A stretch of 64,000 nt of DNA. Source: Panthera uncia (Eukaryota; Chordata; Mammalia; Carnivora; Felidae). The notes under the pieces were generated by a model. It ran no database searches. It saw only the letters and a program-made list of their open reading frames with translations, and was not told where the DNA came from. Positions 55,333 to 64,000 of the stretch are shown here, piece after piece (position 1 is the first letter of the stretch; each line of letters opens with the position of its first letter). Position numbers and translations under genes: made by a program. The stretch is taken from the NCBI RefSeq assembly GCF_023721935.1, contig NC_064810.1, forward strand, positions 84,320,409-84,384,408, read 5' to 3'.

Positions 55333-55568
55333 TTATTTTTTTTTAATTTTTTTAATGTTTATTTATTTTTGACAGAGAGAGAGAGAGAGAGAGAGATAAA
55401 GCATGTGTGGGGGAGGGGCAGAGAGAGAGGGAGACAGAATCTGAAACAGGCTCCAGGCTCTGAGCTGTCAGCACAGAACCCGACGCAGGGCTCGAGCTCA
55501 CGGGGACAGTGATATCATGACCTGAGCTGAAGTTGGACGCTCAACTGACTGAGCCACCCAGGAGCCCC
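55333..55568 (-). mobile_element. SINEC, antisense
   Basis: Tail TTTAATGTTTATTTATTTTTGACAG, (GA)n at 55,374-55,396, and the head GAGCCACCCAGGAGCCCC. CTATAGATTTATTTTT (55,325) and CTATGGCTTTATTTTT (55,568) are a probable mutated duplication. Confidence 0.93.
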
Positions 55569-55679
55569 TATGGCTTTATTTTTAAAAATGCCGGTAGGAC
55601 ACATGCCAAACAGTGGCAACCTCTTGGGAATGAGGTTGTCATGGAGGTGAAGGATATCTTTTCCTTTATACACCTATCT

Positions 55680-55803
55680 TCCTTCCTTCTCTTTCTTTCT
55701 TTCTCTTTCTTTTCTCCTCCTCCTTCTCCTCCTCCTCCTCCTTCTTCTTTCCTTCCTCCTTTTCCTCTTCTTTCTTTCTTTCTTTCTCTTTCTTTCTTTC
55801 TTG

Positions 55804-55834
<31 letters not shown>

Positions 55835-55835
55835 T
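55680..55835 (+). repeat. (CTTT)/(CTC)/(TTCC) pyrimidine microsatellite
   Basis: About 155 bp of C/T-only sequence, ending in (CTTT)9. It produces Ser/Phe- and Lys/Glu-rich open frames on the two strands that are not genes. Long mirror-like pyrimidine tracts can form triplex DNA. Confidence 0.95.
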
Positions 55836-57540
55836 TCATCACATTATTTTTGCAAAACCAAAATCTCTTCATATTTTAGCCTGAACAGTGTGATCTGGAT
55901 GAAGTTATCTGCTTGGGAATGAAGCAGTAAAGGGATAGCATCCACCTTAGCATTTTGTGATTAAATTGAGTATTTCATGGTCAGCAACAAGGCTTGAAAA
56001 ACTTTGGGTTTTGTTTCCAACTCTAGATTTTAATAAGTTCAATAGAGTTATAATCTAGAAGTTGTAGAATTATAAAAGTGGGAACTAGATGATATGGAAT
56101 GCCATGGTGATGAGGTGGAGAAGCATGACTATCATTTTAAGGCAGAAATGTAGAATTAGGAGGAGGCATGGACATTTTGCACAAAATTCAACACTGTATA
56201 ATTGTCATCCTGAAATTCAAGAGATATAATCCCTAAGATACAGGAAATGTGGCTCTTTGCATGAATTTGGCTGCCAGACTTCTTATGTCCTTGGCCCTAC
56301 AGGAGTACACAGCAAAGACAGCTGCAAGCATGCATTTTGGCAGCTCCTGCTAACACTGAGAGGGGTGGATCAACAGATTGGCACAGGCTGAGGCAGCTGC
56401 CTCAGTATTCATATTAGTAATGGGGATGAGAAATTAGAAAGGAATGTTTGAGACACATGGGCAGTAGCAACACTAATAATTTTAGGAAGCACACTGCCAT
56501 AACAAATCTCAAGTATAAATAATGATGTGCCATCTTAATATATGCTGGATGCTAACATTTTCATTAGTAGGAATGAGTAAATTGTTATAAAATAGAAGAT
56601 CATCTTTTATAAGATTATTTAGACTCTATAATTTCGTTATTCCAAATAGGTTGAAATTTCCTCTACAAGCTTTCTCCTCCATCACGTTGGGAATTTAGGC
56701 ATTGCAGAAGTGAGGAATAAAATGCCGTGGTAATTCTACCATCTATTGAAGATATTTCTAAGAATGTTGTATATGTGAATAAGTACAACGTTTTCTACAG
56801 TGAATGATGTTTCACCACACTGTGCTGCATTTTATATGGTCTATAAAGACACGCATATGAAAATTATTTCTAAAAATTGTAGTTGTATATATAGATAAAT
56901 ATAGTATTATTTCAGTAAAGGGGTTTGTTCATTAAACTTTGACTCATGAAATATACTATGCATAGTCAAATGTATAAAAGCCATTTCTAAGAATAATAGA
57001 ATTCTGCTGCATCTGAGTAGTCATTCAGTGAAATAATGTATGCTGCATTCAATATATCTGTAAAATATGCCACATGTATAAAATGTTTCTAGTGGTAGAA
57101 TTTAAAAATATAAATTGTTTTTAAGAACACAAAAAGCTAAATCTAGTCTTTGAGACTAGAGAAATATTCCATATAATTCAATATATGGAAAACCATGTAA
57201 ACACAAAGAGACAAAGCTACTACAAGATTTCAAAACCAATAATAATAACAAACCAACAGTAAAAAGACATTTTCAGGACAATTGAAGAAATATAAATATG
57301 AAACAGTTATTAGATGATATTCAAGAATTTTGATGTTATTAATTTTGACGGATGTGATAATAATACTGTGTTTGTGTTAGAAAACATTGAATGTTAAACA
57401 TTAGTGATGCATGCTCAGGTAGTTGGGGTAAAATATGATGTCTGATTAGTTTTAAAAAGCTTTAGCAAAATAATATAGATGAAGTGAATGTAGCAAAATA
57501 TAAATGTTAAATCAAGATAATGAGTATGTGGGTGGGTATG
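55836..57540. other. Intergenic, 1.7 kb upstream of CCDC39
   Basis: Unique AT-rich sequence with no recognised interspersed repeat. It lies 1.3-3 kb upstream of the CCDC39 promoter and is a reasonable place to look for distal regulatory elements, but I see no specific site. Confidence 0.5.
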
Positions 57541-57626
57541 TGCGCGCTCTCTCTCCCTCTCTCTCTCTCTCTCTATCTCTCTATATACACACACATACAT
57601 ATACATATATATATATATATATATTT
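57541..57626 (+). repeat. (CT)n then (AC)/(AT)n compound microsatellite
   Basis: CT units at 57,546-57,582, then AC and AT alternation to (AT)9 at 57,606-57,624. Confidence 0.95.
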
Positions 57627-57789
57627 AAACTTTTTATAATAAAAAGCGTAACAAGATAATGGTAAAATAAAATTCAAAAGGGCAAAAAAGGCTACAGATA
57701 GTTGCTTATTCGATAAGCAAAGTTAATTTATGTTCATGATGCCGTAATAGAGGGTATTTCAGCCAAGAACAACTCTCATTGCAGACAGC

Positions 57790-57945
57790 ATAGTTTGTAG
57801 TAGGAGATCTGTATCCTCATTTAGGTCCTGCTGACTTTAATCGCTTCACCTCAGGGAGCCTCAGTTTATTTGTTTGGAAAATAAAAGGATTAGATTAGTT
57901 GATAGTTTTATCCTTTCCAGTTCTGAGATGCTAACCAACAGAGGC
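57790..57945 (+). repeat. MIR SINE
   Basis: GTCCTGCTGACTTTAATCGC, TCAGGGAGCCTCAGTTTATTTG, and AAAAGGATTAGATTAG. Confidence 0.6.
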
Positions 57946-58661
57946 GGTAAACTCAAATACCTACCAGTGCTGAGCGGGTAATTCAAATTACTGAATAGGT
58001 GTAGTGCTTGCCACTCTAACTGGGACTCCTCTTCAGCCGAATGCCTTCATGATAATGTGGACTCAGTGTTGCCTAGCTTTTTTGGAGATTAGGAAGAAAT
58101 ACAAATTTTTATGTGAAATTGAAGATTTGTGTATGTTAATAGAAAACGTACAGCGAAAAGTGTAGAAGCGGTGAGGCGGGGTTGGGGGTACTACCAAACC
58201 CTGCTGCAGTCCATGTCCGCGGTCAGCTAAGACGCTGCGAAGGGCAGATGAACACTGGGAGGAAGACCAGGAGATTAAAACAAAAGATGGAAACACACAT
58301 CAGTGATTCTAGGGAGTGAATTCTGCTTCAAAATATCAGTCTACCTCAGCCGACGAGATTTCATCTACGGATGAAACTCAAACACCACTTGAAAAGAAAA
58401 GTCTGTTTTTGATAGCTCTCATCTTCTGCGTGCGCTCCAGCAGTTGCGGGGCTCAATGCCATTACCTCTCTCAGTGTCCCCCGGAGACCGCAGGCGCCAC
58501 AGACTTTACACTCTCTGGGAGCGCCCCGGGGGACGATCCCGAGCTGCAACTTCAGGGATAGTTATGCTGGGGCCGCCAACCCCAGCGAACCTGTGGAGTA
58601 ATTGCTTCGCTTCCTCGAAGTTTAAAAGAAAAGCTGCTCCGGACCGAGGCTAGAGTTCTCA

Positions 58662-58670
58662 ACCGGAAGT
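58662..58670 (+). promoter_or_regulatory. ETS-type site (ACCGGAAGT)
   Basis: ACCGGAAGT is a perfect match to the high-affinity ETS/GABP core and lies about 190 bp upstream of the CCDC39 start codon within the CpG island. Such sites often sit near transcription starts of TATA-less promoters. It may help set the CCDC39 start or a divergent transcript. Confidence 0.5.
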
Positions 58671-58688
58671 TTTGCCTCCCTGCTTGAG

Positions 58689-58697
58689 CACTTCCTG
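58689..58697 (-). promoter_or_regulatory. Second ETS-type site (CAGGAAGTG on minus strand)
   Basis: The + strand reads CACTTCCTG, the reverse complement of CAGGAAGTG, a good ETS core in the opposite orientation to the site 19 bp upstream. The paired inverted arrangement between the CpG-rich upstream block and the X-box supports a promoter role. No binding data are available. Confidence 0.4.
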
Positions 58698-58721
58698 TTT
58701 GGTAACTAAGGACGCGGGGCG

Positions 58722-58735
58722 GTTGCTGGGGTTAT
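58722..58735 (-). promoter_or_regulatory. Candidate RFX X-box
   Basis: On the minus strand the site reads ATAACC-CC-AGCAAC. The X-box consensus bound by RFX factors is GTNRCC-N0-3-RGYAAC, so the site has a perfect AGCAAC half, a 2-bp spacer and a single mismatch (A for G at the first base). It lies 123 bp upstream of the CCDC39 ATG. RFX2/RFX3 with FOXJ1 control many motile-cilia genes, so the position fits. A second isolated GGTAAC half-site is at 58,701-58,706. Confidence 0.6.
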
Positions 58736-58857
58736 CGTGGTAATTACTGGGGAGATTTGCGGGTGTAGGGAGTTGCCTCGTGTGCTGCTCCCGGGCCATA
58801 CGAGAAGGTGGATCTTTCCTCCCCACCCTGTCAGAGGTTCTCTATCCTTTTGCCATC

Positions 58858-58947
58858 ATGAGTAATGAATTCTTGGCGGAGCTGCATTGGGACGATGGGT
58901 TCGCCATCCCGGTGGCAAACGAGGAGAACAGGATCCTGGAAGATCAG
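58858..58947 (+). CDS. CCDC39: CCDC39 first coding exon (N-terminal 30 residues)
   Basis: The exon encodes 30 residues: it begins MSNEFLAELHWDDGF, continues AIPVANEENRILEDQ, and is followed directly by a GTAAGT donor, so intron 1 is phase 0. From memory this matches the N-terminus of CCDC39, which in human starts MSSEFLAELHWEDGF and reaches LEDQ before the long coiled coil. CCDC39 pairs with CCDC40 as the molecular ruler that sets the 96-nm axonemal repeat and is needed for inner dynein arms and the nexin-dynein regulatory complex; human loss causes primary ciliary dyskinesia. The chosen ATG is the first in its frame and has A at -3. It lies about 120 bp downstream of an RFX-like X-box in a CpG-rich region, as expected for a ciliary gene. 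No later exon (LSKLKDER-type sequence) is in the window, so the gene is cut by the window edge. The identity rests on recall of the human protein, not a search. Confidence 0.93.
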
Positions 58948-58990
58948 GTAAGTGTCAGGTGAAGAAGGCCGGGAAAGAGGGGATAGTTTC

Positions 58991-59924
58991 TTGGTTGGCA
59001 GGAATACCCCAACCCTTTTATTCTTCCCTTTTCCGTCCCCAATTTTATCTCTTTCTGTCTAATGCTCACCGCACCATCTCCTTCCTCCCTAACCTGTTTG
59101 CCCATTACGGTACTTGCAAAGCATTACAAAATGTATATTGAAAGGATGATTGATATTCGCGACTATAAAGTCTGAATCGTTACTCTCTCTCCTCCCACTC
59201 CATTTCGCCTCAGGGGCAGGAGAGGAAAGTCTGGTTCCTGCGTCCGCTTTTCCCTTCCTCAGAATTAAGCGCGGCTTGCAAAGGGACTCTGAGGTTTTCT
59301 TAGCAACAGTTGTTTGCGGATGTTTATAAGCAAATCACGCTCTGGTTGACATTACTTTTTGAGTTTCTGCCTAAGACATTTAAAGTTGAAAGGGACTTGA
59401 AGAAATATTTTCAAGAGAGACGTTCTAGTAAGAATGTAAAATGTGCAGTTTACAGCTTTTCAAAGTGAGGATGTTGTCACAGAGTGATATAAAAATATTT
59501 TACGTTGTAAGGAATATTTTACACCGGCTTCCAACGAATGAGTGCATAGTAGTTGTTAAAAATAAAATTGCATCTGGCTCAGAAAACTTTTAAAAACCTT
59601 TAGCAGTTAGTCTAAAGTTCTGTCACATGGCAGTGTGTTGTGTAGAGGAGGATCCAGAAACAGATGATGTTTACATTACTTTGCAGAATGGAAGAGAAGG
59701 TTTTCTTCCCTTGGAAAAGAAAATGAAAATCCATCACTGTTTTTTGAAGTTTTTTTTTTTTTTCAAAATATTCTGACCTGTTTACTAATGTCTAAATTAG
59801 CTGCAGTTTTTTGTTGCTTTGTTTTAATGAAGGGCAACATTAGGGAATATAAGAAATTTGGCACTAAAAAAAAAATAAGCAGAAATTTGGCACTGAGTAC
59901 TGAGGAATAATAATATTAACAAGT
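58991..59924 (+). other. CCDC39: CCDC39 intron 1, unique part
   Basis: Falls off from CpG-rich to AT-rich. Contains poly(T) at 59,750-59,763. No repeat recognised. Confidence 0.55.
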
Positions 59925-60060
59925 TTCCAGCCCTGGGTTCAGATCTTACTTACCAGTAGTGAGCCTGTTTCTTCTTATATAAACTGGAAATAAATAATCA
60001 TTTCACAGGGTTGTTTACAGCTCTAAGGATATTAATGTGGGTTAAAGTTCCAATCAAATA
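59925..60060 (+). repeat. MIR-like fragment in CCDC39 intron 1
   Basis: CAGCCCTGGGTTCAGATCTTACTTACC, then TTATATAAACTGGAAATAAATAATC and TTCACAGGGTTGTTTACAGC. Confidence 0.6.
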
Positions 60061-60364
60061 TTAGTTTTTTTATTATTGCCATAATATTTGTCTCATATGA
60101 TTTTATATACATATTAATTATATTAGCTATTTAAAAAATATTACGGAGCAATAAAAAGAAGAGTGAGGGCCAGAATCACTTTACCTGAATAAACAGTGGC
60201 ATTAAAAAGTCAACTCTAATAAGTTTAAGATATTCAAACAGAAGGGTAAAAAATAAAAAATACCCACTGTTGACTCTAGAAGTGACTATCATGGCATTAA
60301 ACAAATATTCCAGACATCATAGTCTACAGTTATATAGATAGAAAAGACAGACAGAAGTATCATT

Positions 60365-60783
60365 GTTTTTTAAAATTTAAATCCAAGTTAGTTAACATAT
60401 AGTGTAACAATGATTTCAGGAATAGAATTTAGTGATTCATCACTTACATATAACACCCAGTGCTCATCCCAACAAGCGCCCTCCTAAATGCCCCTCACCC
60501 ATTTAGTCCTTCCCCCCCCACCCAACACCCCTCCAGCAACCCTCAGTTTGTCAGTTCTATGTATTTAAGAGTCTCTTATGGCTTGTCTCCCTCTCTGTTT
60601 TTATATTATTTTTGCTTCCCTTCCCCTATATTCATCTGTTTTGTATCTTAAATTCCACATATGAGTGAAATCATATGATATTTATCTTTCTCTGACTGAC
60701 TTCCTGTAATGTAATACACTCTAGTTCCATCCACATTGTTGCAAATGGCAAGATTTCGCTCTTTTGGATCACCGAGTAATATT

Positions 60784-60834
<51 letters not shown>

Positions 60835-61681
60835 CCACCACATCTTCTTTATCCGTTCATCAGTTGATGGACATTTGGGCTCTCTCCACACTCTGGGTAT
60901 TGTTGATAGCGCTGCTATAAACATTGGGGTGCATGTGCCCTTTCAAAACAGTACACCTGTATCCCTTGGATAAATAGTAGTGTAATTGCTGGGTCGTAAG
61001 GTAGTTCTATTTTTAGTTTTCTGAGGAACCTCCATCCTGTTTTCCAGAGAGGCTGCACAGTTTGCATTCCCACCAGCAGTGCAAAAGGGTTCCTCTTTCT
61101 CTACATCCTTGCTAACATCTGTTGCTGCCCAAGTTGTTAATTTTAGCCATTCTGACAGGGGTAAGGTGATATCTCATTGTGGTTTTGATTTGTATTTCCC
61201 TGATGATGAGTGATGTTGAGCATCTTCTCGTGTCTGTTAGCCATCTGGATGTCCTCTTTGGAAAAATATCTATTCATGTATTTTGCCCATTTCTTCACTG
61301 GATTATTTGGTTTTTGGGTGTTAATTTTGTTAAATTCCTTACAGATTTTGGATACTAACCCTTTATCTGCTATGTCATTTGCAAATATCTTCTCCCATCC
61401 GTCAGTTGCCTTTTAGTTTTGCTGATTGTTTCCTTTGCCATGCAAAACCTTTTTATTTTAATGAGGTCCCAATAATTCATTTTTACTTTTGTTTCCCTTG
61501 CCTCTGAAGACATGTCAAGTCTCCAGAAGTTGCTGTGGCTGAGGTCAAACAATCAGGTTGTTGCCTGATTTCTCCTCTAGGATTTTGATGGCTTTCTGTC
61601 TTACATTTAGGTTTTTCATCCATTTTGAGTTTATTTTTGTGTATGGTGTAAGTAAGTGCTCCAGGTTCATTCTTCTGCATA
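60365..61681 (-). mobile_element. LINE-1, 5'-truncated, antisense in CCDC39 intron 1
   Basis: Read on the minus strand this is L1 ORF2 C-terminus followed by the same carnivore 3' UTR as the copy at 41-42.7 kb. Recognisable peptides include MNYWDLIKIKRFCMAKETISKTK and NSKWMKNLNVRQKAIKILEE. A 16-bp target-site duplication flanks it (60,349-60,364 and 61,682-61,697; one mismatch, AGACAGAAGTATYATT), which fixes both ends and shows simple 5' truncation. A (GT)n tract has grown inside at 60,786-60,832. The ORFs are broken and it cannot move. Confidence 0.93.
60786..60832 (+). repeat. (GT)23 microsatellite inside LINE-1
   Basis: A perfect tract within the antisense L1 of CCDC39 intron 1, at the site of the (TA)n seen in the sense L1 copy at 42,252-42,260. 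Confidence 0.95.
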
Positions 61682-61697
61682 AGACAGAAGTATTATT

Positions 61698-62115
61698 AAA
61701 ATGGAATCCTACTATATGTGCTGTTTTTAACATAAACATTTTTATTTAATAAAAATTTTAATTTTATTTGTCTTAAGAGAAAAAAAAGAAAGGAATTATT
61801 GAATTTCAGGTAAATATTACTTGATTACAAGAGACAGTGATTGCTAAGAAACTTTCTTAACATTAAGAAAAACTGCATAAGAAGAAATGGTTAGATTATT
61901 GTTTAAAAAATTCTTTGTTTCATTTGTAGGCAGTTATGGGTTGACTCCCTGCCCTTTCATTTTTCATTTTGAAAGCAAAGAAATTAGCTCTCTCACTTCT
62001 TTACACCATCTTTTACCCATGTTACCCCTGTTAAAAAATAGTGGTTTTATTATTTTTATATTATCAAGCTTTATTTTTTATTCCATTCAGTGCCTTTAAT
62101 TTACTACAAGTGTTT
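61698..62115 (+). other. CCDC39: CCDC39 intron 1, AT-rich spacer
   Basis: Lies between the antisense LINE-1 and the antisense SINEC; no features recognised. Confidence 0.5.
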
Positions 62116-62133
62116 AGCCTTAATTTTATATGA

Positions 62134-62351
62134 AAAAAAATTTTAATGTTTTTATTTATTTTTGAGACAGAGAGAGACAGAGCATAAGCAGGGGAGGAGG
62201 AAAGAGGGAGGGAGACACAGAATCTGAAGCAGGCTTCAGGCTCCGAGCTGTCAGCACAGAGCCTGACACGGGGCTCAAACTCCCAAACCACAAGATCACA
62301 TGACCTGAGCCAAAGTCGGACACTTAACCGACTGAGCCACCCAGGCGCCCC
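62134..62351 (-). mobile_element. SINEC, antisense, in CCDC39 intron 1, 16-bp TSD
   Basis: Tail AATGTTTTTATTTATTTTTGAGACAG, and the head GAGCCACCCAGGCGCCCC. The exact 16-bp duplication AGCCTTAATTTTATAT is at 62,116-62,131 and 62,352-62,367. Low divergence suggests a fairly recent insertion. Confidence 0.96.
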
Positions 62352-62367
62352 AGCCTTAATTTTATAT

Positions 62368-62879
62368 TTAAACTGGTTTAATGGTCCTTAATGTAGCCAC
62401 TTTTATTCAGTTTATCTTTTCTTGGATTTTTCACTTTGATTCATCTTTTGCCTAGTTGGGTCTTATGCTCAAATAGTTGTTTCAAGAAGCATCCATTGTT
62501 TTGTGCTTTTGATTCCTTGCATCCTTGGTTGCCAATTGATTTCTTGCATTGCTTGCTTTAAGTTTATATTCTTTTAATCACAGTATCAGATCTTCAAGAT
62601 ACCTTCTTTCTGCCTCTACTCCTTCCTTCTGGAGTCCTGTGTTTTTTTAATATGGACTGTTTTTCCACAGACCTATTTCCCAACTGTGGACTACAGAATT
62701 CCCTTTATTCTTTTACGTGGTTGACGCTCTACTTCCTAAGTCACATATCTTCTTTCTTGGGTTATCTCCTTATCTCCTTATCTCAAAATAAGGAATACTT
62801 TCTTGTGTCTTCCTAACAAGGGTGTATAGGAGGTAAACCCTGAATCTGAAAATGTTTTTTATTTAATCTCACATTTGAT
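62368..62879 (+). other. CCDC39: CCDC39 intron 1, nothing recognised
   Basis: Pyrimidine-rich unique-looking sequence; a TCTCCTTATCTCCTTATCTC short repetition is at 62,765-62,784. Confidence 0.5.
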
Positions 62880-63110
62880 GGTGTTGGCTGAGTCAAATGT
62901 TCTAGGTTAAAATTTTTTTTATGAAGAATTTGGAAAAATATTATCTTCCAGTAGTGATGTTGGTGAGTAATCTGCTATTAGAAATATTTCCATTTCTTTG
63001 TAGGTTGCAATTTTAATGTCTGGAAGCTTTTAGGGTTTTGTTTTATGTTTACATTGTAGTTTTTTTTGGCAACTATATCATATTTTTAATTTTCAGGTTA
63101 TTTGTTGCTT
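62880..63110. repeat. Possible old repeat in CCDC39 intron 1
   Basis: Phrases such as GAGTCAAATGTTCTAGG, ATTATCTTCCAGTAGTGATGTTGGTGAGTAATCTGC and TTTTAGGGTTTTGTTTTATG resemble a common degraded mammalian interspersed repeat ('...CTTCTGGCTTGCATTGTTTCTGATGAGAAGTCTGC'). The family was not assigned. Confidence 0.3.
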
Positions 63111-63161
63111 TTTTGTATCACCTGGTCTTCTTTTAGTAGTACAATATCATTTACAATATAA

Positions 63162-63189
63162 GTGTGTGTGTGTGTGTGTGTGTGTGTGT
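63162..63189 (+). repeat. (GT)14 microsatellite in CCDC39 intron 1
   Basis: A perfect GT tract in unique or weakly repeat-like intron sequence. Confidence 0.95.
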
Positions 63190-63439
63190 AGTTCTTTTTT
63201 GTGTCTTGAATTATGTTTCCTTTGGGATCTTTTTACTTGTTTATCTTGATATCTCTCACTTAATGTAAGTCTTCAACAAATATCTGGTGGTCCTTGCATG
63301 TCCTTTTATATTTAAAAGAAGCAAAAAATGCCTGGATATTCTGTGGGGAAGGAATTATCAACTTGTGGAGAGTTAATCATTATGCTTTCATTAGGAAAGC
63401 AGATGCCTTGCTCTGGGTTCATTATGCAATCATAAAAGT

Positions 63440-63660
63440 TAGTAACTGATGAAGAAAATAAAAGTCATAAAGCTGTATGCACCAAACAACATAACAACTA
63501 AGTACATAAAAGTAAAAACTATTATAAATACAAGTAGACTTTGACAAAAATACAGTTGTAGTAGGATACTTCAATATTGACATCAGAATTGGACAGTTCT
63601 AATAGACAAAAATAAGAATATAAAGGTATGAATAATGCAGTAAAAATAAAAACAGAACAT
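63440..63660 (+). mobile_element. Ancient L1M-type ORF2 fragment
   Basis: A diverged stretch with the L1 landmark TGCACCAAACAACATA, then sequence for the segment containing 'GATACTTCAATATTGACATC'. The match is by recall of old mammalian L1 ORF2. It is far more diverged than the LINE-1 fragment starting 100 bp downstream, so probably a separate, older insertion. Confidence 0.6.
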
Positions 63661-63762
63661 ATATCCCTTAAATAAACCATTTAAAAAATATGTCTGTAAA
63701 CCATTTAACAAAGGTGGATCATTTACTATACCAGGATGAAAACCTTAATGCATTAAAAGTGA

Positions 63763-64000
63763 ATGATATGGGAATGCAAGCTGGTACAGCTACTCTGGAA
63801 AACAGTATGGAGGTTCCTCAAAAAACTAAAAATAGAACTACTACCCTACGACCCAGCAATTGCACTACTAGTCATTTATCCAAGGGATACAGGTGTGCTG
63901 TTTCAAAGGGACACATGCACCCCCATGTTTATAGCAGCACTATCAACAATAGCTGAAGTATGGAAGGAGCCCAAATGTCCACTGAAGGATGAATGGATAA
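63763..64000 (+). mobile_element. LINE-1 ORF2 3' fragment, cut by window end
   Basis: This is the region of L1 ORF2 that precedes the 3' UTR (compare 42,000-42,235), with the same order of motifs including TGGAAAACAGTATGGAGG and CCCAAATGTCC. It runs off the right edge of the window. It is in sense to CCDC39 and inverted with respect to the copy at 60,365-61,681. Confidence 0.9.

Larger units (their letters stand above)
58130..58990. promoter_or_regulatory. CCDC39: CpG-rich promoter region of CCDC39
   Basis: CpG dinucleotides are frequent here and rare in the rest of the AT-rich window; dense stretches include 58,427-58,530 and 58,570-58,800. The block spans the presumed transcription start and the first coding exon. 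No TATA box is evident upstream of the ATG, which suits a CpG-island promoter. The 500 bp upstream of the exon is also CpG-rich and could drive a divergent non-coding transcript, but no spliced partner was recognised. A short + strand open frame at 58,316-58,561 has no recognisable product. The boundaries are by eye. Confidence 0.8.
58948..64000 (+). other. CCDC39: CCDC39 intron 1 (5' part, continues past window)
   Basis: The intron starts with a strong GTAAGT donor. No continuation of the coiled-coil reading frame was found before the window ends, so the intron is at least 5.05 kb here. It contains an old MIR, an antisense 5'-truncated LINE-1, one antisense SINEC copy, a (GT)n tract, an ancient L1M fragment and the start of a sense LINE-1 fragment. 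The first 400 bp remain moderately CpG-rich, as is usual for the 3' shoulder of a CpG-island promoter. Confidence 0.85.

Noticed and set aside
55533..55922. 129-codon frame with Phe/Ser/Pro-rich centre
   Set aside because: The centre is a C/T-only microsatellite and the start lies in SINEC sequence.
58316..58561. 81-codon frame in the CpG-rich upstream block
   Set aside because: GC-rich sequence easily stays open; no homology recognised and it lies upstream of the CCDC39 start.
1..64000. Endogenous retrovirus, CRISPR array, mitochondrial insert or tRNA/rRNA gene
   Set aside because: Searched by eye for LTR-like ends, pol motifs, spaced direct repeats and organelle sequence. None was convincing; tRNA-like segments are SINE heads.

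Overview
The window is nuclear DNA from a carnivoran, almost certainly a cat (Felidae). The main evidence is about 34 tRNA-Lys-derived SINEs of the felid SINEC type, recognised by a head like 'GCGCCTGGGTGGCTCAGTC' and a tail like CTCTCTCAAAAATAAATAAACATTAAAA. The window also holds carnivore-type LINE-1 3' ends and the ancient mammalian L2, MIR, L1M and MER5A layers. Nothing bacterial, mitochondrial or clearly retroviral was seen, and almost every open reading frame is noise or repeat-derived.

Only one protein-coding gene is supported. The first coding exon of CCDC39, a cilia and flagella coiled-coil protein of the inner-arm/96-nm axonemal ruler, lies on the + strand at 58,858-58,947. It ends at a phase-0 GTAAGT donor inside a CpG-rich promoter at about 58,130-58,990. 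The promoter has a near-consensus RFX X-box at 58,722-58,735 and two ETS-type sites. Sequence from 58,948 to the window end is the start of intron 1; exon 2 is not in the window. In human, CCDC39 lies at 3q26.33 with FXR1 next on the 5' side, so bases 1-58,000 are probably the CCDC39-FXR1 intergenic interval.

That interval holds one processed pseudogene, a CKS2 retrocopy with its 3' UTR and a short poly(A) at 32,090-32,566. The rest is repeats and unique AT-rich DNA. SINEs cluster at 9.5-10.9 kb, 14.4-14.9 kb, 19.2-19.8 kb, 39.9-40.6 kb and 51.5-52.0 kb, and several inserted beside or into one another. The longest repeat-poor block is about 15.6-18.9 kb. Old L2 and L1 copies form layered nests at 29.8-31.6, 33.3-34.1, 46.9-47.9 and 52.6-55.6 kb.

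Intron 1 of CCDC39 carries a 5'-truncated LINE-1 in antisense (60,365-61,681) with a 16-bp near-perfect target-site duplication. A second LINE-1 fragment in sense enters at about 63,763 and runs off the window, so the intron contains an inverted LINE-1 pair. I found no convincing undescribed biological system. The most checkable observations are the CCDC39 X-box, the CKS2 retrocopy, a 19-bp-arm hairpin just 3' of a LINE-1, several local tandem duplications, and SINE insertions with perfect target-site duplications.
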